From Sinonovacula constricta (taxonomy: Eukaryota; Mollusca; Bivalvia; Cardiida; Solecurtidae), in the NCBI GenBank assembly GCA_007844125.1, contig CM017558.1, positions 28,645,101 to 28,709,100 of the forward strand: a DNA stretch of 64,000 nt, read 5' to 3'. Below are positions 26,008 to 37,852 of the stretch, piece by piece. A program made the translations under genes and the position numbers. Position 1 is the stretch's first letter. Each line of letters opens with the position of its first letter. The notes under the pieces are model-generated. The model saw nothing but the letters and a program-made list of their open reading frames with translations. It had not been told where the DNA came from and did not search any database.

Positions 26008-27150
26008 CTAGTTCATGGCATCCATACCCTCCTCCATTCCCATCCGAACCATGATCTGGTAGTACACTCTGCGACAGTGAAGTTTGGTAGCAGATTCAGT
26101 TGGAGGCAGATGTTCCGGGGTTACAAACGACGAAGAAGAGACAACCTTCTTGCTGAAGATGTTATATCGCATTGTCTCACGAGAATCTGCGTGCTTGCCA
26201 CCAAAGAGGAAAGACATCACTTGGCACCCAAGGTCTTCGATAATCTGTGTGGTCTGGTTTGGGATGGTGAAAGCATTGGCACAAGACTGAAGGACAGGGT
26301 CTCCTTTTACAAGCTTCTGGAAAGCACTCTTTTTGCCAACACCGAAAATCCGAGAAGTCGTGTCACAACCAGTCATGGCATGGATGAACAGCAACTGAGA
26401 ACACAGATCATGTCCGAGGTTGTCTTTTAGACGGTTGATGTCATACACTTTAAAACTGCCATCAGGTTTGGTTCTGTCTGATTCGAAATAAAGAGCCATA
26501 GTGTCTCCCTGTGCATAGTAAAGGAGCAAGACAAGGAGATCTGTATCTTCTCCAATCAGCGTAGTGGTGTGTAGACGAGATGCCTCCACTGCTGCCTTTA
26601 CTATGTCTACATCAGCATCTCCGAGTACATTGACCACAGTGCAATCCCTTTCTCTCAGTTCATCACTTATCATCTGGATCAGTCTCTGTTTATTGACATC
26701 TCTTGACAGGAACTCCTCCATCTTGCCTGAGAACTCTGTCTCTGCTGTAAAGCTGACAATGGGATGAATATTTTGTCCTCTTCTCTCATGCGTGTTGTCT
26801 TTAATGGATGGCCCTTCATCATAGCCATCAAAGACAACGGTCGTAGCTGAACCATAATGTCGGATAGTAAAGTCAGCATATGACTGCGCTATGTCACCAT
26901 AGCTTTCTCCTTGTTTCCATTGTATTCGGTGCAGCAAGGAACCCCCATCAAGGACATGATATTCTGTTTCTGGTACAGAATCTTAGATTGCATCCTGTGC
27001 ATGATCACAGATCGCCTGTGCAAGTTGTGGCTTATCAGCCTTTCGGAAGACGTTTCTGGCTTCAAAGAGGGCAGGAGGGAAAGGAATGAGCTCGTAACGC
27101 ATAACTTCCTCCAATGATAGCTCTCCAGTTTGGAAGACCACCAGAAAACG
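26008..27150 (-). pseudogene. XPG/FEN-like nuclease domain with linker (Academ-type element)
   Basis: One reading frame continues from the previous segment. A linker (RFLVVFQTGELSLEEV, FPPALFEARNVFRKAD, QAICDHAQDAI) is followed by TAA at 26983-26985, then VLDGGSLLHRIQWKQ and an open stretch to TAG at 26008-26010. Counting from the Leu of LLHR (26937) as residue 1, the XPG/FEN hallmarks appear in order: VVFDGYDE (34-41), GDADVDIVKAAVEAS (106-120, the acidic block), GEDTDLLVLLLYY (129-141), and GCDTTSRIFGVGKKSA (190-205), which matches the family's GCDY...GIG helix-hairpin-helix region. All expected metal-binding acids are present. In intact members it would be a structure-specific nuclease acting with the transposase. 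Broken here by two nonsense codons. A shorter overlapping reading frame at 26889-27215 is a shadow. Confidence 0.75.
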
Positions 27151-27650
27151 TTAAAAGAGAAGTGCAGAGTCAATGGTTCGATCAGGAGCAACCTTGATAG
27201 CTGATGTTTGTCCAAGGGTTATGGCCTTATCCTTTCCACTGAACGAGAATGTGAATGCAGGCTGTCCAATCATTTTCTGCATGATTTTGCATCCAACACA
27301 CTCATATTCGTGCACGTTCACACCTTCCTCAGCCACAACACCAGTAACAACATTCCTTAACGAAGAGTCTGGCGAGAAAGGTGACCATGCAACAAGTTTT
27401 GCACTGATCTCCTCCAGGTCAGTAGCATCCCTTTTCATCCTTGCCTCCGTCACGTCTTTGTGCTGTTCAGATGTCGAGTACGACAGGTTCGTGAACTCCT
27501 GCATTGCGATGTTGTACTCCGATGTTATGGGCCTTGACATGGTCCACATGGCTCTCTGTTCTTCAGACATCCCCCTCCGTGTGTCATACCTCCAGTGGTC
27601 TTCAACGACCTCATCAATGTCGTCTCGATGACAAGACAAGGCCTGCCCAC
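27151..27650 (-). pseudogene. Transposase C-terminal part after a frameshift
   Basis: This continues the transposase in a second frame. Genuine coding starts near DDIDEVVEDHW, at about 27621; the stretch up to 27735 in this frame is not part of the protein. It reads through RRGMSEEQRAMWTMSRPITS and EYNIAMQEFTN to KVAPDRTIDSALLF, then meets TAA at 27151-27153. The codons after the stop stay in frame and look coding (RFLVVFQTGELSLEEVMRYE), so this is a nonsense mutation and not the protein's end. The part contains a CxxC pair (YECVGCKIM), with no clear enzymatic motif of its own. Confidence 0.6.
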
Positions 27651-28605
27651 AACTGACGGATGACATGAAAGCCCTTTTCGAACTTTCTGAAAAGGTCTGG
27701 GTGTTTGAAGTCAAGCTGGCCCATCTCTTGGACATAGAAGTATGCTGATTTTAAGTAGTTGTAATGCCCAGCTGCGGCGAATATCGGCAAGCAGTCGGAA
27801 ACAGCACGTAGGTGCATCAGCCAAGAACCTGTTCGATCTGCCTTCATCAGTGACCTAGCAACTTTTACCATGTTTTGATAATTCAGCCACAACTTACTTG
27901 TTTTTGACCTAGCACTCAGTTCTGTCTTCCTTTTCTCCAGCTCTTCATCTATTCGACTCAGGTTTTCTGATGTTAACACATTTTGTAATGTTGCCTCACC
28001 ATTCAACAGCGCACTATACATCCCTTCAGACTCTTCAACCGCTGCTGCGAATTCGGGACTACCATCTGCCATTTCTGACACAATCATACGGTTGAATACA
28101 AGAAGATGGCCACGGAAGGCTCTCTGAACCGATTTGCCGGTCAGCATATGGGCTACAGAATTTTCACCATAAACTGTCCCAAGAATCTCCTTGAGTCCCG
28201 TGCCTTCCATCAGTGTACCAATCGCTCCTAACAGGTTCATGAAGGTGTGGAAGCCTCCTAGCAACAGAACAATGGATTTGAGATGGCTTCCTGGCGGTGA
28301 ATCTAGGACTATCTCTTGTGCCTTCCAATATAGGGGCTGGTCGAATGTGACTACTGGGTCAAGATGGTGCTTGTAACCAAGACGACAAAGGAACTCCAAT
28401 GTTGACAGGATACATGTCTTGTCGCCGGAGTACATGTCTATCATCGATAGGTACCTGATTGAAGACTGGCCTGGATGATCGTTTCCTTGGTAAATAATGT
28501 GCATCATCCCATGCTAACCTGGAGTGGCCTGTTTGCAGTTGAACGACAACTCCCAAAGCAGATCAACCCTGGTGTCGTATTCGGTGAGATCAGGAAGAAA
28601 AAAAA
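27614..28605 (-). pseudogene. Transposase-like core, broken (Academ-type element)
   Basis: The open part is 297 codons (28507-27614). The same frame continues upstream across a TAG at 28514-28516, probably a former Trp codon, to about 28.6 kb (residues LTEYDTRVDLLWELSFNC). Residues counted from 28507: MIDM near 22-25, VVTFDQPLYWKA at 52-63, LLLGGFHTFMNLLGAIG at 81-97, TGKSVQRAFRGHLL at 123-136, then GHYNYLKSAYFYVQEM and HPDLFRKFEKGFHVIR near the end. The acidic and His positions in FDQPL and GGFHT blocks suit an RNase H-fold (DDE) transposase; assigning catalytic residues is inference. The frame breaks after FHVIR (about 27650-27620) and continues in another frame in the next segment. Expected role was DNA strand transfer at the element's inverted repeats in the nucleus. 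It is inactive here. Confidence 0.65.
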
Positions 28606-28683
28606 AGAAATTAATACACGTACGATTAATTAGTGTCCTTATAAAATAACCTGTATATCAAAAGTAGAACATTAAGACCCCCC

Positions 28684-28955
28684 AAAAAATAATTAATTAA
28701 CTGCTGGTTATTTCATTGCTTTCTTTGGATTCCTTGGCCCCCAAAACCTAGGGTTAGACATCAAAATCACCTTTCTAGGTTGAATAGTAATTGAGATATA
28801 GCGATTTTACGCTCTCGGCGGCCATCTTGGACGCCATCTTGAAAATGACCCTTTTCCGGAAGTCAGATTGTACTAGATTTTTAGTATGTTATTTAGCATG
28901 CCTAAAGGTACCAAAAACAATTGAGAAACCTTTTGTATCAATTTTTTTTGGGGTT
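28684..28955 (-). repeat. Right terminal inverted repeat of the Academ-type element
   Basis: Mirror of the left end. It ends ...TTTTTTTTGGGGTT at 28942-28955, after which the two flanks diverge (CAACG versus TGGGG), which sets the boundary. The plus-strand ORF at 28791-28979 is the repeat translated and is not a gene. Confidence 0.8.
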
Positions 28956-31900
28956 TGGGGGATTTTTTTCATATATTGACCCGCCTAAAATGCACAAATC
29001 AAAACATATTGAAAAGTTTTCGCAAATTAGTAGGATTATTATTATAGACATACAAGCTATTAATATGTGATTTAACAGTGATTTAAATTAATAATCTAAT
29101 AGATATAAACAGTACATATTTTAGCAGTTTGTAAGTAAACATGTTAAAGAAACCGAATATACAATTGATTATATGCATTTATAATTGTATTACTTTATAG
29201 TCCAGATATCTAAATGTTATTGGAAACAAGTACTCTTAAATGTAAGAAAGGATCGATGATAAAGTAAAGTTTATAAGTTACAGAATGGCTATTTTCTTTG
29301 AAACTAACTAATAACACCTGATATTGTCATATTTTGTAAGATAAATTACAAGGGCTTTTCGTTTCTAATGGTTAAAGATGCAGCTCTATAACAAATAGTA
29401 TTTACCCCTAAGTTTAGGCAAAAAAAAATATAGTATTCTTGTGGATTGTACAGAATACGTTATCGGTTAAAAATATTTATTTGTAGTCATACATCTTATT
29501 AAGAATGGGTTGAATTTCTCATAGGTTTTTGCACAATATATTTCAATTGAACATTTTATTGTCACACCCGAAGTCAGCAATAAACGCCCTTTCCATATTG
29601 TTTATGGAACCATTTGTTTTAATGGCATAACGTTATTCTCCTTTCATTTTATGGTTCTTTATGGTAGCCTTTACAAGGGATCGATGCCGTGATACTTTGA
29701 GCTGTGGTGTAATATAAGGTCCCCGTGCGCCAAGCAGATTTACTGGAGATTATTGCTAGAAAAGCCATAAAGAAATACAAGAAAAGTGAATGTTACAATT
29801 CGGTTCTAGCTGCCGATTTGTTTTTACGTCAGTTTCTTATGCTGGATAATTTCTGTTGTGTCAATGTTTAGTTGAAGGCTTTGCGACAAGTCATATCCCA
29901 CCGGACAAGGAAAAGGTTTGCTTAACCTATCATAACTTAATAGACTAAACATATTTATTTAGAAATATAATCCCGTACAGTCAAAGTTTGCACCCTTTTC
30001 CAGCATAAATCAATAGATAAGTACTTTTCTTTTTCTTGCGAGTCTAACGATTGGATCAATCCACCGAAATGACTAGCTACTTGCCCTAGATAAAACACAG
30101 ACAATACATAATTTGGATGTCAGTAAAGTGCCTTATATTTGTTTTTGTTAGGCTCATACAAAGGTTTCTTTAGTTGACAATAAATCGACAATTCATTGCT
30201 GAAATGTCAAAGTCTTATAGAGGGAGACGAGTCGCTATGCCAAAGTGGAGAGAGGATGATCATCGAACGGAATCCCAGACACGTCAAATGTCTAAACATG
30301 TTTTGTAAGCCATTGGTCATCTGTAAAGTTACTGCTCGTTGTGGCAGACTTGTCACTATAAGGAATGTGTACCTTCTTTTTAAACTTAGAATATTTGGAA
30401 CCGGCAACACCACTGTCCATCGCGACCATCATGTACTCTGATCACTGTAATGTTCGGCACTGTTTAAAATCATAGTATGCATATAAGGACGTTTTTTCTT
30501 TAATGATGGTAAATTATCGAGATAACAGTCTGAAAAAGTAATTTGCATGTGCATGTATAAGTTTTTGTAGACAATAGAAACGATATTTTTATTTAGTTTC
30601 TGTTAGTTTATCATTATATTTCAATGCACACAAATATGCACATTTAGGTTGAATAGCAGAAAGAAGTCGAATGGAAAAAAATAAAAATAAATAGATAAAA
30701 AGATTGCCTTTATAGAGCTTATGTTGTTTATTGTGTTTTGTAATTATTCGAAATTGGATTGATTTATATCACATTAATAATAAAGACATTCTCTGATATT
30801 ATGTTTACCTTGTGTTGCCCTTTAGACATGCATGTTTGAATCATAGCAGCAACAATTGAATGACCTTGGTTTAAAGAAACATCGGTAAACTAGCAACTGA
30901 TATGACAAATTGATGTCGTCATTAAGATATAAGTGTCTTTCTGGGCATTTTAATCTTGGTTTATTAAAACATTACTTTATTTAAATGTCATATTCAGAAA
31001 ATATATCAGTTTACATTCCAAGGGCTTGTCAAAGAACCAATTAATTTGTGAGTCAAAAGAACTTAATCTCTTCGAAAGTTATTATGAATGCTTCAATGTC
31101 ACTCGTAATGCATAATCTAGATTTGATATTGTTGATTGTGCTTGGCATTGTAGTTTAGCTTGATTACGCACAGCCTAAGGAAGAACGGAAAATCTGGGGA
31201 AAACTTTCTGTTTTCACATGACCTTCAGTTTATTAGATTCCTATCCTCTCAGGGATAAAGTTTCTCTACTCTTTAAAGCAACAATTACATTTTGTGATTT
31301 ATTACAAATATCAAGGCTTTGGTTAAAATTGGAGACTCTGTAAATAAGTTAAGCAAATCGTACAAGAAAGAAACCAAAATACCTTCAGGATAGAGAATTC
31401 GTAAAAGATCTACCAATCATCAATATGCACGCGAAATGCTCCATAAATATCAAAGAGACATTCAGGTTGGCAAATAAAATAGTTTTGATAATATTCTTTT
31501 TCTAACAAAACGTCATATAATTTCTTTCGGTTATCGAACTGTAAAGCTTAAAAATAAAGTGCATTTAATGTCAGTTTAGTTAAGTGGAAGGTGCAATTGA
31601 GCAGCCTATTTACTTACTAAAATCCTTTTGCAAACTTCTCCCAAAGAGCATGGCCACCTGTTTTATCTGTATGGATTTTTTCCTCAATATAAAAGCAGAT
31701 GTAAGAATATGTTTTCCTAAATTTATATCCAGCAAAATTGCAAATTATAAGTGTACTTACTTTCATGCAACCATTTGTTAGCAATTTGTAAACAGACGCT
31801 CACTTAACATTTAATATTTTGAATATCTGCGCATATTTAAATTTCCAAGTTATAATGAGATCTATGTGTTTCTTATATTTCCCTCCGTTTATCAGCCTAT

Positions 31901-32179
31901 ATATTATTTGCTTTATGTTTTTGCAGAAGAGTAATGAAAACATTTATTGAGAATTTAAATTATTCATTTGAAATTTTACTGAAACTCGTGATAGGGAAAA
32001 ATACTCTATATACATTCTTTATTATGGCAAATACTCAAATAAACATAGATACATTAGAACGCAATCAGCATGTTTCGTGTTAAATCTGACAAAGCAGATT
32101 AATGCTACTGAAAGCGCCTTAATATATCACAATCTAATATTTTTTTCTTAAAATGGATATTATAAGTAACCGACATAAG
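28956..32179. other. Non-coding stretch
   Basis: Only the weak coding relic at 30235-30432 stands out. Remaining sequence is AT-rich with no repeats recognised within the window. Confidence 0.45.
30235..30432 (-). pseudogene. Possible small coding relic, unrecognised
   Basis: On the minus strand ATG ATG at 30432 opens 46 codons (MMVAMDSGVAGSKYSKFKKK, then VHIPYSDKSATTSSNF and TDDQWLTKHV) to TAG 30292-30294. The same frame continues with TFDVSGIPFDDHPLSTLA to TAG 30235-30237. Composition is more protein-like than neighbouring chance ORFs, but no domain is recognised. An overlapping plus-strand ORF (30196-30441) is the alternative reading. Confidence 0.25.
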
Positions 32180-32330
32180 GTGGTAACTGATAATTTTCTT
32201 TTTGTGTGTTATGTCTCGTCTCTGTGTTTTTGTCACAATTACATTAACCTTGTTTGCCTTTGTCTACAGGTAGATAAAATTTAAACATTTGTGAAAATTC
32301 TGATAGGACCTTTTCTTATTGACCTATATA
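32180..32330 (-). repeat. R1b 5' fragment
   Basis: GTTATGTCTCGTCTCTGTGT, TTTGCCTTTGTCTACAGGTA and GATAGGACCTTTTCTTATTG are nearly identical to 62564-62680; the core is missing. Confidence 0.6.
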
Positions 32331-32595
32331 AAGCATTATTGATACGAAAAATAATGCTTAAAGAGCCACAGTTTGAACATTATGATTGTAAGAAACGTTA
32401 ACAATTAAGATGTTTTAATATTTATATTTCTTAACAAACGTAATAATTTTAACAATGTGTTTGTTTTATGAGTATGCCATACAACAGCAATTATTCAGTT
32501 GTAAGAAGACGATGTTCCACTCGAACTAGACACACTAACATTTATCAAAAAAAGGGAAACCATCAAAGGTATATATGTGTCACAAATGAGTTAAT

Positions 32596-32701
<106 letters not shown>

Positions 32702-32879
32702 TTTTGTTGTTAAATATATAAAAGATTTAGTGTCATGATGTAGGCTGATTTCACGTTGTTTTCTTGCATTCCACCTGCCGGTACGAATTAGTACACGTTT
32801 TTGCGCTTTTAATCCTTTGTCCTTAATGTTTTAACGGTTTAGTCATGTTTATTAGAAAAAGAGCAAGCCTTACAAGAAT

Positions 32880-33020
32880 TACCACATATATGAAAACTTA
32901 AACTACCAGTAGGCACAAGCATACGCAGAGAGAATGTGAACGTGGCAAAACCACTGAGACGGGAAATTAAATAAGTACGGAAATTACCGCCTTGGAACGA
33001 TCGGCCACACATTGTTGTTG
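32880..33020 (+). repeat. R1b fragment, decayed
   Basis: AGTAGGCACAAGCATACGCA, then ATTACCGCCTTGGAACGATC, which matches the R1 block preceding the GACCGACT core. Confidence 0.4.
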
Positions 33021-33893
33021 GAAAAGCTTTACTAGTGTGAAATATTTTTTATAAGCAATGCACCATTTCCTTACTTATTATATGTAATGACGAGGATATA
33101 CTTTATACGTAGAGGCAATTCATATTTGCCAATGGCAGTTATTTGCAATTCAACACATACAACAGCTATATTTTATACAGCTTTTGTGGTTTCTGTCCGC
33201 ATGCTTTTGTCATACTGGAAATTGGTATTTTTTAACAGCCGCTCATAACAACAATACAACGATTGACACATTTTACACATAAAAGAAGACATATGTATCG
33301 ATCTGGGTAAATTTTGGCACGGAAGGAAGGCGTCGACGTTTTGATCTACATTATTTCAAACATGTAGTTTCATCGGCAGGTGAACTGAATAGACAGACAA
33401 CAAACACGTATATTATATCACCTATATATAAAATACTGGTATAAATGAGAAGCCATATACCAACAAGTTCTTTGCACAGAGTTTTTCAGTTTTATATAAA
33501 ATAATATTGAAATAATTTATTTTAAAGATTGGATATCTCCTCTGGAACAAAATTGTTTGTTTCCATTGTATCGACTGAAGGTATTACAAAAGCTAGTGCG
33601 TCTTTATTTCATGGGATCTGAAGTCCCGCTTTATCGTCAAGTGTTTATGTCAATTTGCCGAGTCACTTGAGGCGACAAAATTCAGAATTTACAGATTTAT
33701 TGCCGCATGTACGGAATAGATAAATACACTAACGGGATAGTATTTATTTCGGCCACCGATGATACTCATATACTAAGACAAGATTGTGTACTTCTATTTA
33801 CAGTTTGTTCAACCGATTCCTTCCTTTCCAAGTTAATGCAAATCTGTTCACACACAAATCTCTTTTGACAGTTGAATAGATGATTTAGATGTC

Positions 33894-34208
33894 TTGGCCT
33901 TTTCCGAGGGGCATAGGCTGAAAGTGCTTCCCGGCTCAGTACGATTGTTGTATCTTTTAACGCCACTGCATTACCTAGCTAAATGTATATGGCTTTTTTC
34001 CAAAATAGCACAGAAATCTGCTTTAGTATTGGGGTTTTCTGTAAGAATGTGCATGTATGGGAATAGGCTTGAGAAACGTCCTGGCCTAGTCTCCTTAGCA
34101 AGTAGACTAGTGACTCGCGGGCAACACAAAGGAGAGCTAACCTTTCATTTTTCTGGGTCTTGGATGGCACGAAGAAGAGCGATTGTTAATTTATTCCATT
34201 TCAGATAA
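33894..34208 (+). other. Unassigned 104-codon ORF in a GC-richer patch
   Basis: The ORF encodes 104 residues ending SWMARRRAIVNLFHFR, in a patch (about 33880-34190) that is visibly less AT-rich than its surroundings. The minus strand is also open in two stretches (33766-33966 and 33979-34170), so the strand is uncertain. No motif is recognised. It may be an old repeat or retroelement relic. Confidence 0.2.
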
Positions 34209-35679
34209 AACAGTTAACTGGGGCATATTGTTTCAAGTTTATTGCAATATTCCCGACACAAGATAATTGTTCTCTACCAATCTTGTATCTAGATACATTT
34301 CCATCTTTTTCTTTGTCTATATATCTGTTTAAGAATAAACACAATTCTAATCATTAACAATTGTATTAGTTAGGAATTACTCCATAAAATGTTTTGTTCA
34401 AGTGGTTAATTCTTTCTGTATCCATCTCTAGTTACATTTACTAGAATCGTATTCCTTTGCAGAGCTGTGGCATTTTCGATAATAACTCTTGCATCAAGAG
34501 GAAGACGAATTTTAGATGTCATGCCCACATGCAGGCGATGTTTGGCATTCATATATTGATTTGCTGATGCTGATGATCAAAGCTGTCAACATAAATAAGG
34601 ATAAATAGACGCACTGGCCAAGATGGAAAATGTTGTAAGCAGAAACAACACTTTGGAATCAGATGACGAAAGGGGCTTTCAAGAAACCTGAGACAGAAAA
34701 TAGACACTTAGAGCAGTCTATGTTCATCTTAAAAATAACAACGTTTCAAAGCCAGTTTAATATTTCTGTTATTCTCTCATTGTATATGCTTTACCAATAT
34801 TTACAGCAGTGTACGTGTGGAATTTTAAATAACTATAATCTATATCGAACTGAAAATGTTGTTTCTATTTAAAATAACAATGTTATTTAAGCTATGTTAT
34901 ATGTGTTCTAGTAAGATGACAAGAAAATGAATAGCTCTGTGGAATTCATATATGTTGCATGTTTTGATAACGTGCTTTTCAACCAATAAAAACAAAGTAC
35001 CAAAATATTAATGGAACAAAAACAAAAGAGAGCCTTGTAAGAGTCAAGCCGCATTTTTTAAGGAAAATGATTTCTATCCAGCTTACATGCCAAACAAACG
35101 GGATTCTAAAATATGTTGAACTTATATTTTAATTTGAAAAACTTCGTAAAACCTTATTTGTTTTTTATTTTGTTTTCATTTGATAAATATTAAGATGTTG
35201 GCGTACGTCAAGAATTATAACTACTGGTATTAGTGCTGGTTTTCAGGAATATAGATTTATTGAGTCAGATTGTATTTTCCATTTACGAAACATATAATAC
35301 CCAGTTGAAATATGAGTGCGCTAAATATAATGGAGCTATATATAAAACTGTAGGATTTAACTTCTTAAGACGTTGTGGTGGGTGTCATATAGATATATAT
35401 TGTTTTTTTTTTAAATATGAAAAATCATTTACATGTTTCACATTTTTAAATCAGTTCAAAGTATCAAAAGGAAAAGCAAACCATGGTGTGACGGTCTAGC
35501 AAACTAGGCTAAAAATCCTTTAACCTGACGAGTAATTGCAAAAAAGTCTCAACATTGACATTTACCAAGGAGACGCCTCCGCGAAATATTTAAACATGAA
35601 AAAATACTCATGACATGAAGACAAATGCCGTATTTTCTCTCACGTGATTATAGAACAAGGAAATTATTTTGAAGAATTT

Positions 35680-35880
35680 CAACTTTGTTGCTGTCTGCGA
35701 TGTCACTGTCTGCCATGATACAACGCAATTCATCCAATACAACCAGCCGTCATCCCACTACAACTCTACGCCTTCTCGAAGATACTGTATTTAAATTCGA
35801 AATTTAGTTATGAAGAGACAAATCCAATAAAGTATATCCCTTGAGTACAATTCTAACAGGACTGCAGCCCTGAAAAAGAA
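35680..35880 (+). repeat. R2-like fragment, copy 3
   Basis: CCCACTACAACTCTACGCC, TTATGAAGAGACAAATCCAA and GAGTACAATTCTAACAGG follow the order seen at 44600-44720. The preceding TATTTTCTCTCACGTGATTA resembles 39390-39410. Confidence 0.4.
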
Positions 35881-37693
35881 TGAATTAATGTGTGACTCTA
35901 AGACCTGCAAAATGTAATTTTATCATTCTTTTGACACCAAATATTTGAATATTGAGATTATTTTTCCAACAGATGCATAAAATTATACTTCAGAAAGTTC
36001 TGAAAATAACTAACTGTTTAACCGGAATTATGATTAAACAACAAGTGATAATATTGATAAAATAAACTCAACAAACGTACGCACAAAACATCCTTCAAAT
36101 TTCCTTTTTGGTATTTCTTACGCATTTGTTATTTTTTATTATTATTTATTTTGATTGATTTATTTATTTATTTTGGCATTTTATTGTGTTTTCTCTATGC
36201 GCTTTATATCGTACACACTTATAATATAGAAGCATCTTAATTAGTTGCAGACCAAACTCTATGACCACAGATTTAACAGTCTTTAACCACGGTCCACCAT
36301 TCCTATAAATGTGCTTAACCTTACTTTGCAATTATATAGTTTAAGGTTTCAAAACTTTTGAAATTTTGGAGCAATTTAAATGTTTTAAAATCCACACAAA
36401 ATTAAGTTTGAGTATATATATATTTTCTGTATGTCGCTACTTGTAGTGACACCCGCAAATCTGCTGGGTTTTGTGGGCGATGAAGCTACGTTAGTATGTT
36501 GGCCTCTATATGCAACTTACTGTAAAGATACAGCCCATCGTCGCCACAAGTAGGAAAACATGTATGTGCTGATAAAATAGCTAGACAGAAAATGTCAGAA
36601 TTTGATCTAACGTGATGTCAGCTTTATTTGCTCGCATAGATCTGGATATTGATAAATGTGTGATACATCAAGGCTATGAACATCAATGTCGAGTCCCATC
36701 TAAGTAGTTTATTTTAAATGATATCATGATGGTGACTTGGCCCTTTCTGAATTATTTTTGTATTGAATAAAATGTAATAAGCTTTGGGGTATGTATTAAG
36801 GCAAGTCTAAAATACACAAAAAAATTAAAAAAACTACAAATTATGACCTGAAATGTAAACAAATCTCAAAATGGGTTGTTTTACTATAAATTATACATTT
36901 AAATCAGATGATAAGTCTAGCCTTGAAGAAGAACAGGACAATATAAATGTTACCTACTACTCGTAAAGCATTCTAGAATATAGCATTTAACAACATAAAT
37001 GTCAAGAAGAAGGGATTGTCTCGTTTTCTTGTTTCAAAATCAATTCTCCAATACCAATTCTGAATTTTACAAATGCAGACGTCTGTTTAATATGCCAAAA
37101 ACGTCTGCATACCGATATTGGCATTTGATATATTAAGGCTTTTGTAAAAGGTTATGCTTTGATCTTTACATGTTTTCTGTATAAAGGACGATTTAGGAAA
37201 TATTTTAGTTTTTTGTATACTAATGCGTTTAAATGTGACTGACCATATCAAAATCAGTCTAAAATCGCTTTTCATATTATCGAGATAAGCTCAGATGGCA
37301 TGTAGGTGCAAAAATATCGATTTTTAGATTTTGCTATATTATTAATGTTATTATTAATGAGACTCTTTACTACGAAGAAATTGAAAATATAGTCGAATTA
37401 AATAAGTTTTTGACTATTTATTTTAACTTCGATCGGACCCTATACTCTGTTTATGTTCACGTAAATATCGAGATTATGCAACGAACAATGGAAAATGAGC
37501 CCAATTCATTAGCGCATTTTAAGCACAAAAAAGAGACAGAGTGGTTTTATTTGGTATCGTTATAAAGGTTAATTTCCGGGGAATTCAATTATTCTACTTT
37601 TAAACATAATCGTCATTCCAAGTAGACACTACAATCTCTTAAAACAAGTGACCAACACAAAGGAAATCGCGCACCTGTTGCTAAATAAACCTT

Positions 37694-37801
37694 ATTGGCC
37701 TTTTGATTGGTCAAACGGACGCCACGTGATACTTCCGGTATCTCGGATAAATAATTTTTCACCGATCTTTACTGTTTACTGCGTTTTTATCGATATAAAA
37801 G
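37694..37801 (+). promoter_or_regulatory. Compact TATA promoter-like cluster
   Basis: Two inverted CCAAT boxes (ATTGG at 37694-37698 and 37706-37710) are followed by an E-box CACGTG at 37723-37728, an ETS-like ACTTCCGG at 37731-37738 and TATAAAAG at 37794-37801. The TATA lies 52 bp upstream of an ATG in good context (CACAATGG, ATG at 37853). The motif order and spacing fit an RNA polymerase II core promoter reading rightward, in a locally less AT-rich patch. Confidence 0.5.
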
Positions 37802-37852
37802 TGGAATTTGTCATCGATCTGTGTTAATACCGGATAATAAAACATAAACACA

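Larger units (their letters stand above)
24995..28955 (-). mobile_element. Degenerate Academ-type (XPG nuclease-carrying) DNA transposon
   Basis: A ~4-kb element bounded by inverted repeats of about 265 bp (24995-25260 and 28684-28955). Both ends terminate in a TTTTTTTGGGGTT-like tract read outward. Between them, on the minus strand, lies a coding region reading transposase-like core, XPG/FEN-like nuclease, CXC cysteine cluster. An XPG-family nuclease next to a transposase is the hallmark of the Academ superfamily (AcademX lineage), which is why I favour that name; I ran no search. The copy is dead: one frameshift near 27.63 kb and in-frame stops at 28514-28516, 27151-27153, 26983-26985 and 26008-26010. 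Coding is visible only to about 28.6 kb, some 80 bp from the inverted repeat, so the N-terminal half of a typical member is probably deleted. No convincing 3-4 bp target duplication is visible. Confidence 0.75.
33021..37693. other. Non-coding stretch
   Basis: Contains the unassigned patch at 33894-34208, the R2 fragment at 35680-35880, and TTTA/TTA-rich sequence at 36130-36175. An 88-codon ORF at 35233 has no motif. Confidence 0.45.

Noticed and set aside
26889..27215. 108-codon minus ORF inside the transposon
   Set aside because: The true frame reads through here with two stops and gives family-like sequence; this ORF is in another frame.
26077..27631. Plus-strand ORFs of 60-150 codons over the transposon
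   Set aside because: Shadows of the minus-strand coding region.
24990..28960. Target-site duplication for the Academ-type element
   Set aside because: Tested 3-4 bp flanks at several plausible end positions; none match.
36430..36560. Possible small MITE with CTACTTGT/ACAAGTAG ends
   Set aside because: Inverted similarity is short and imperfect, with no target duplication.
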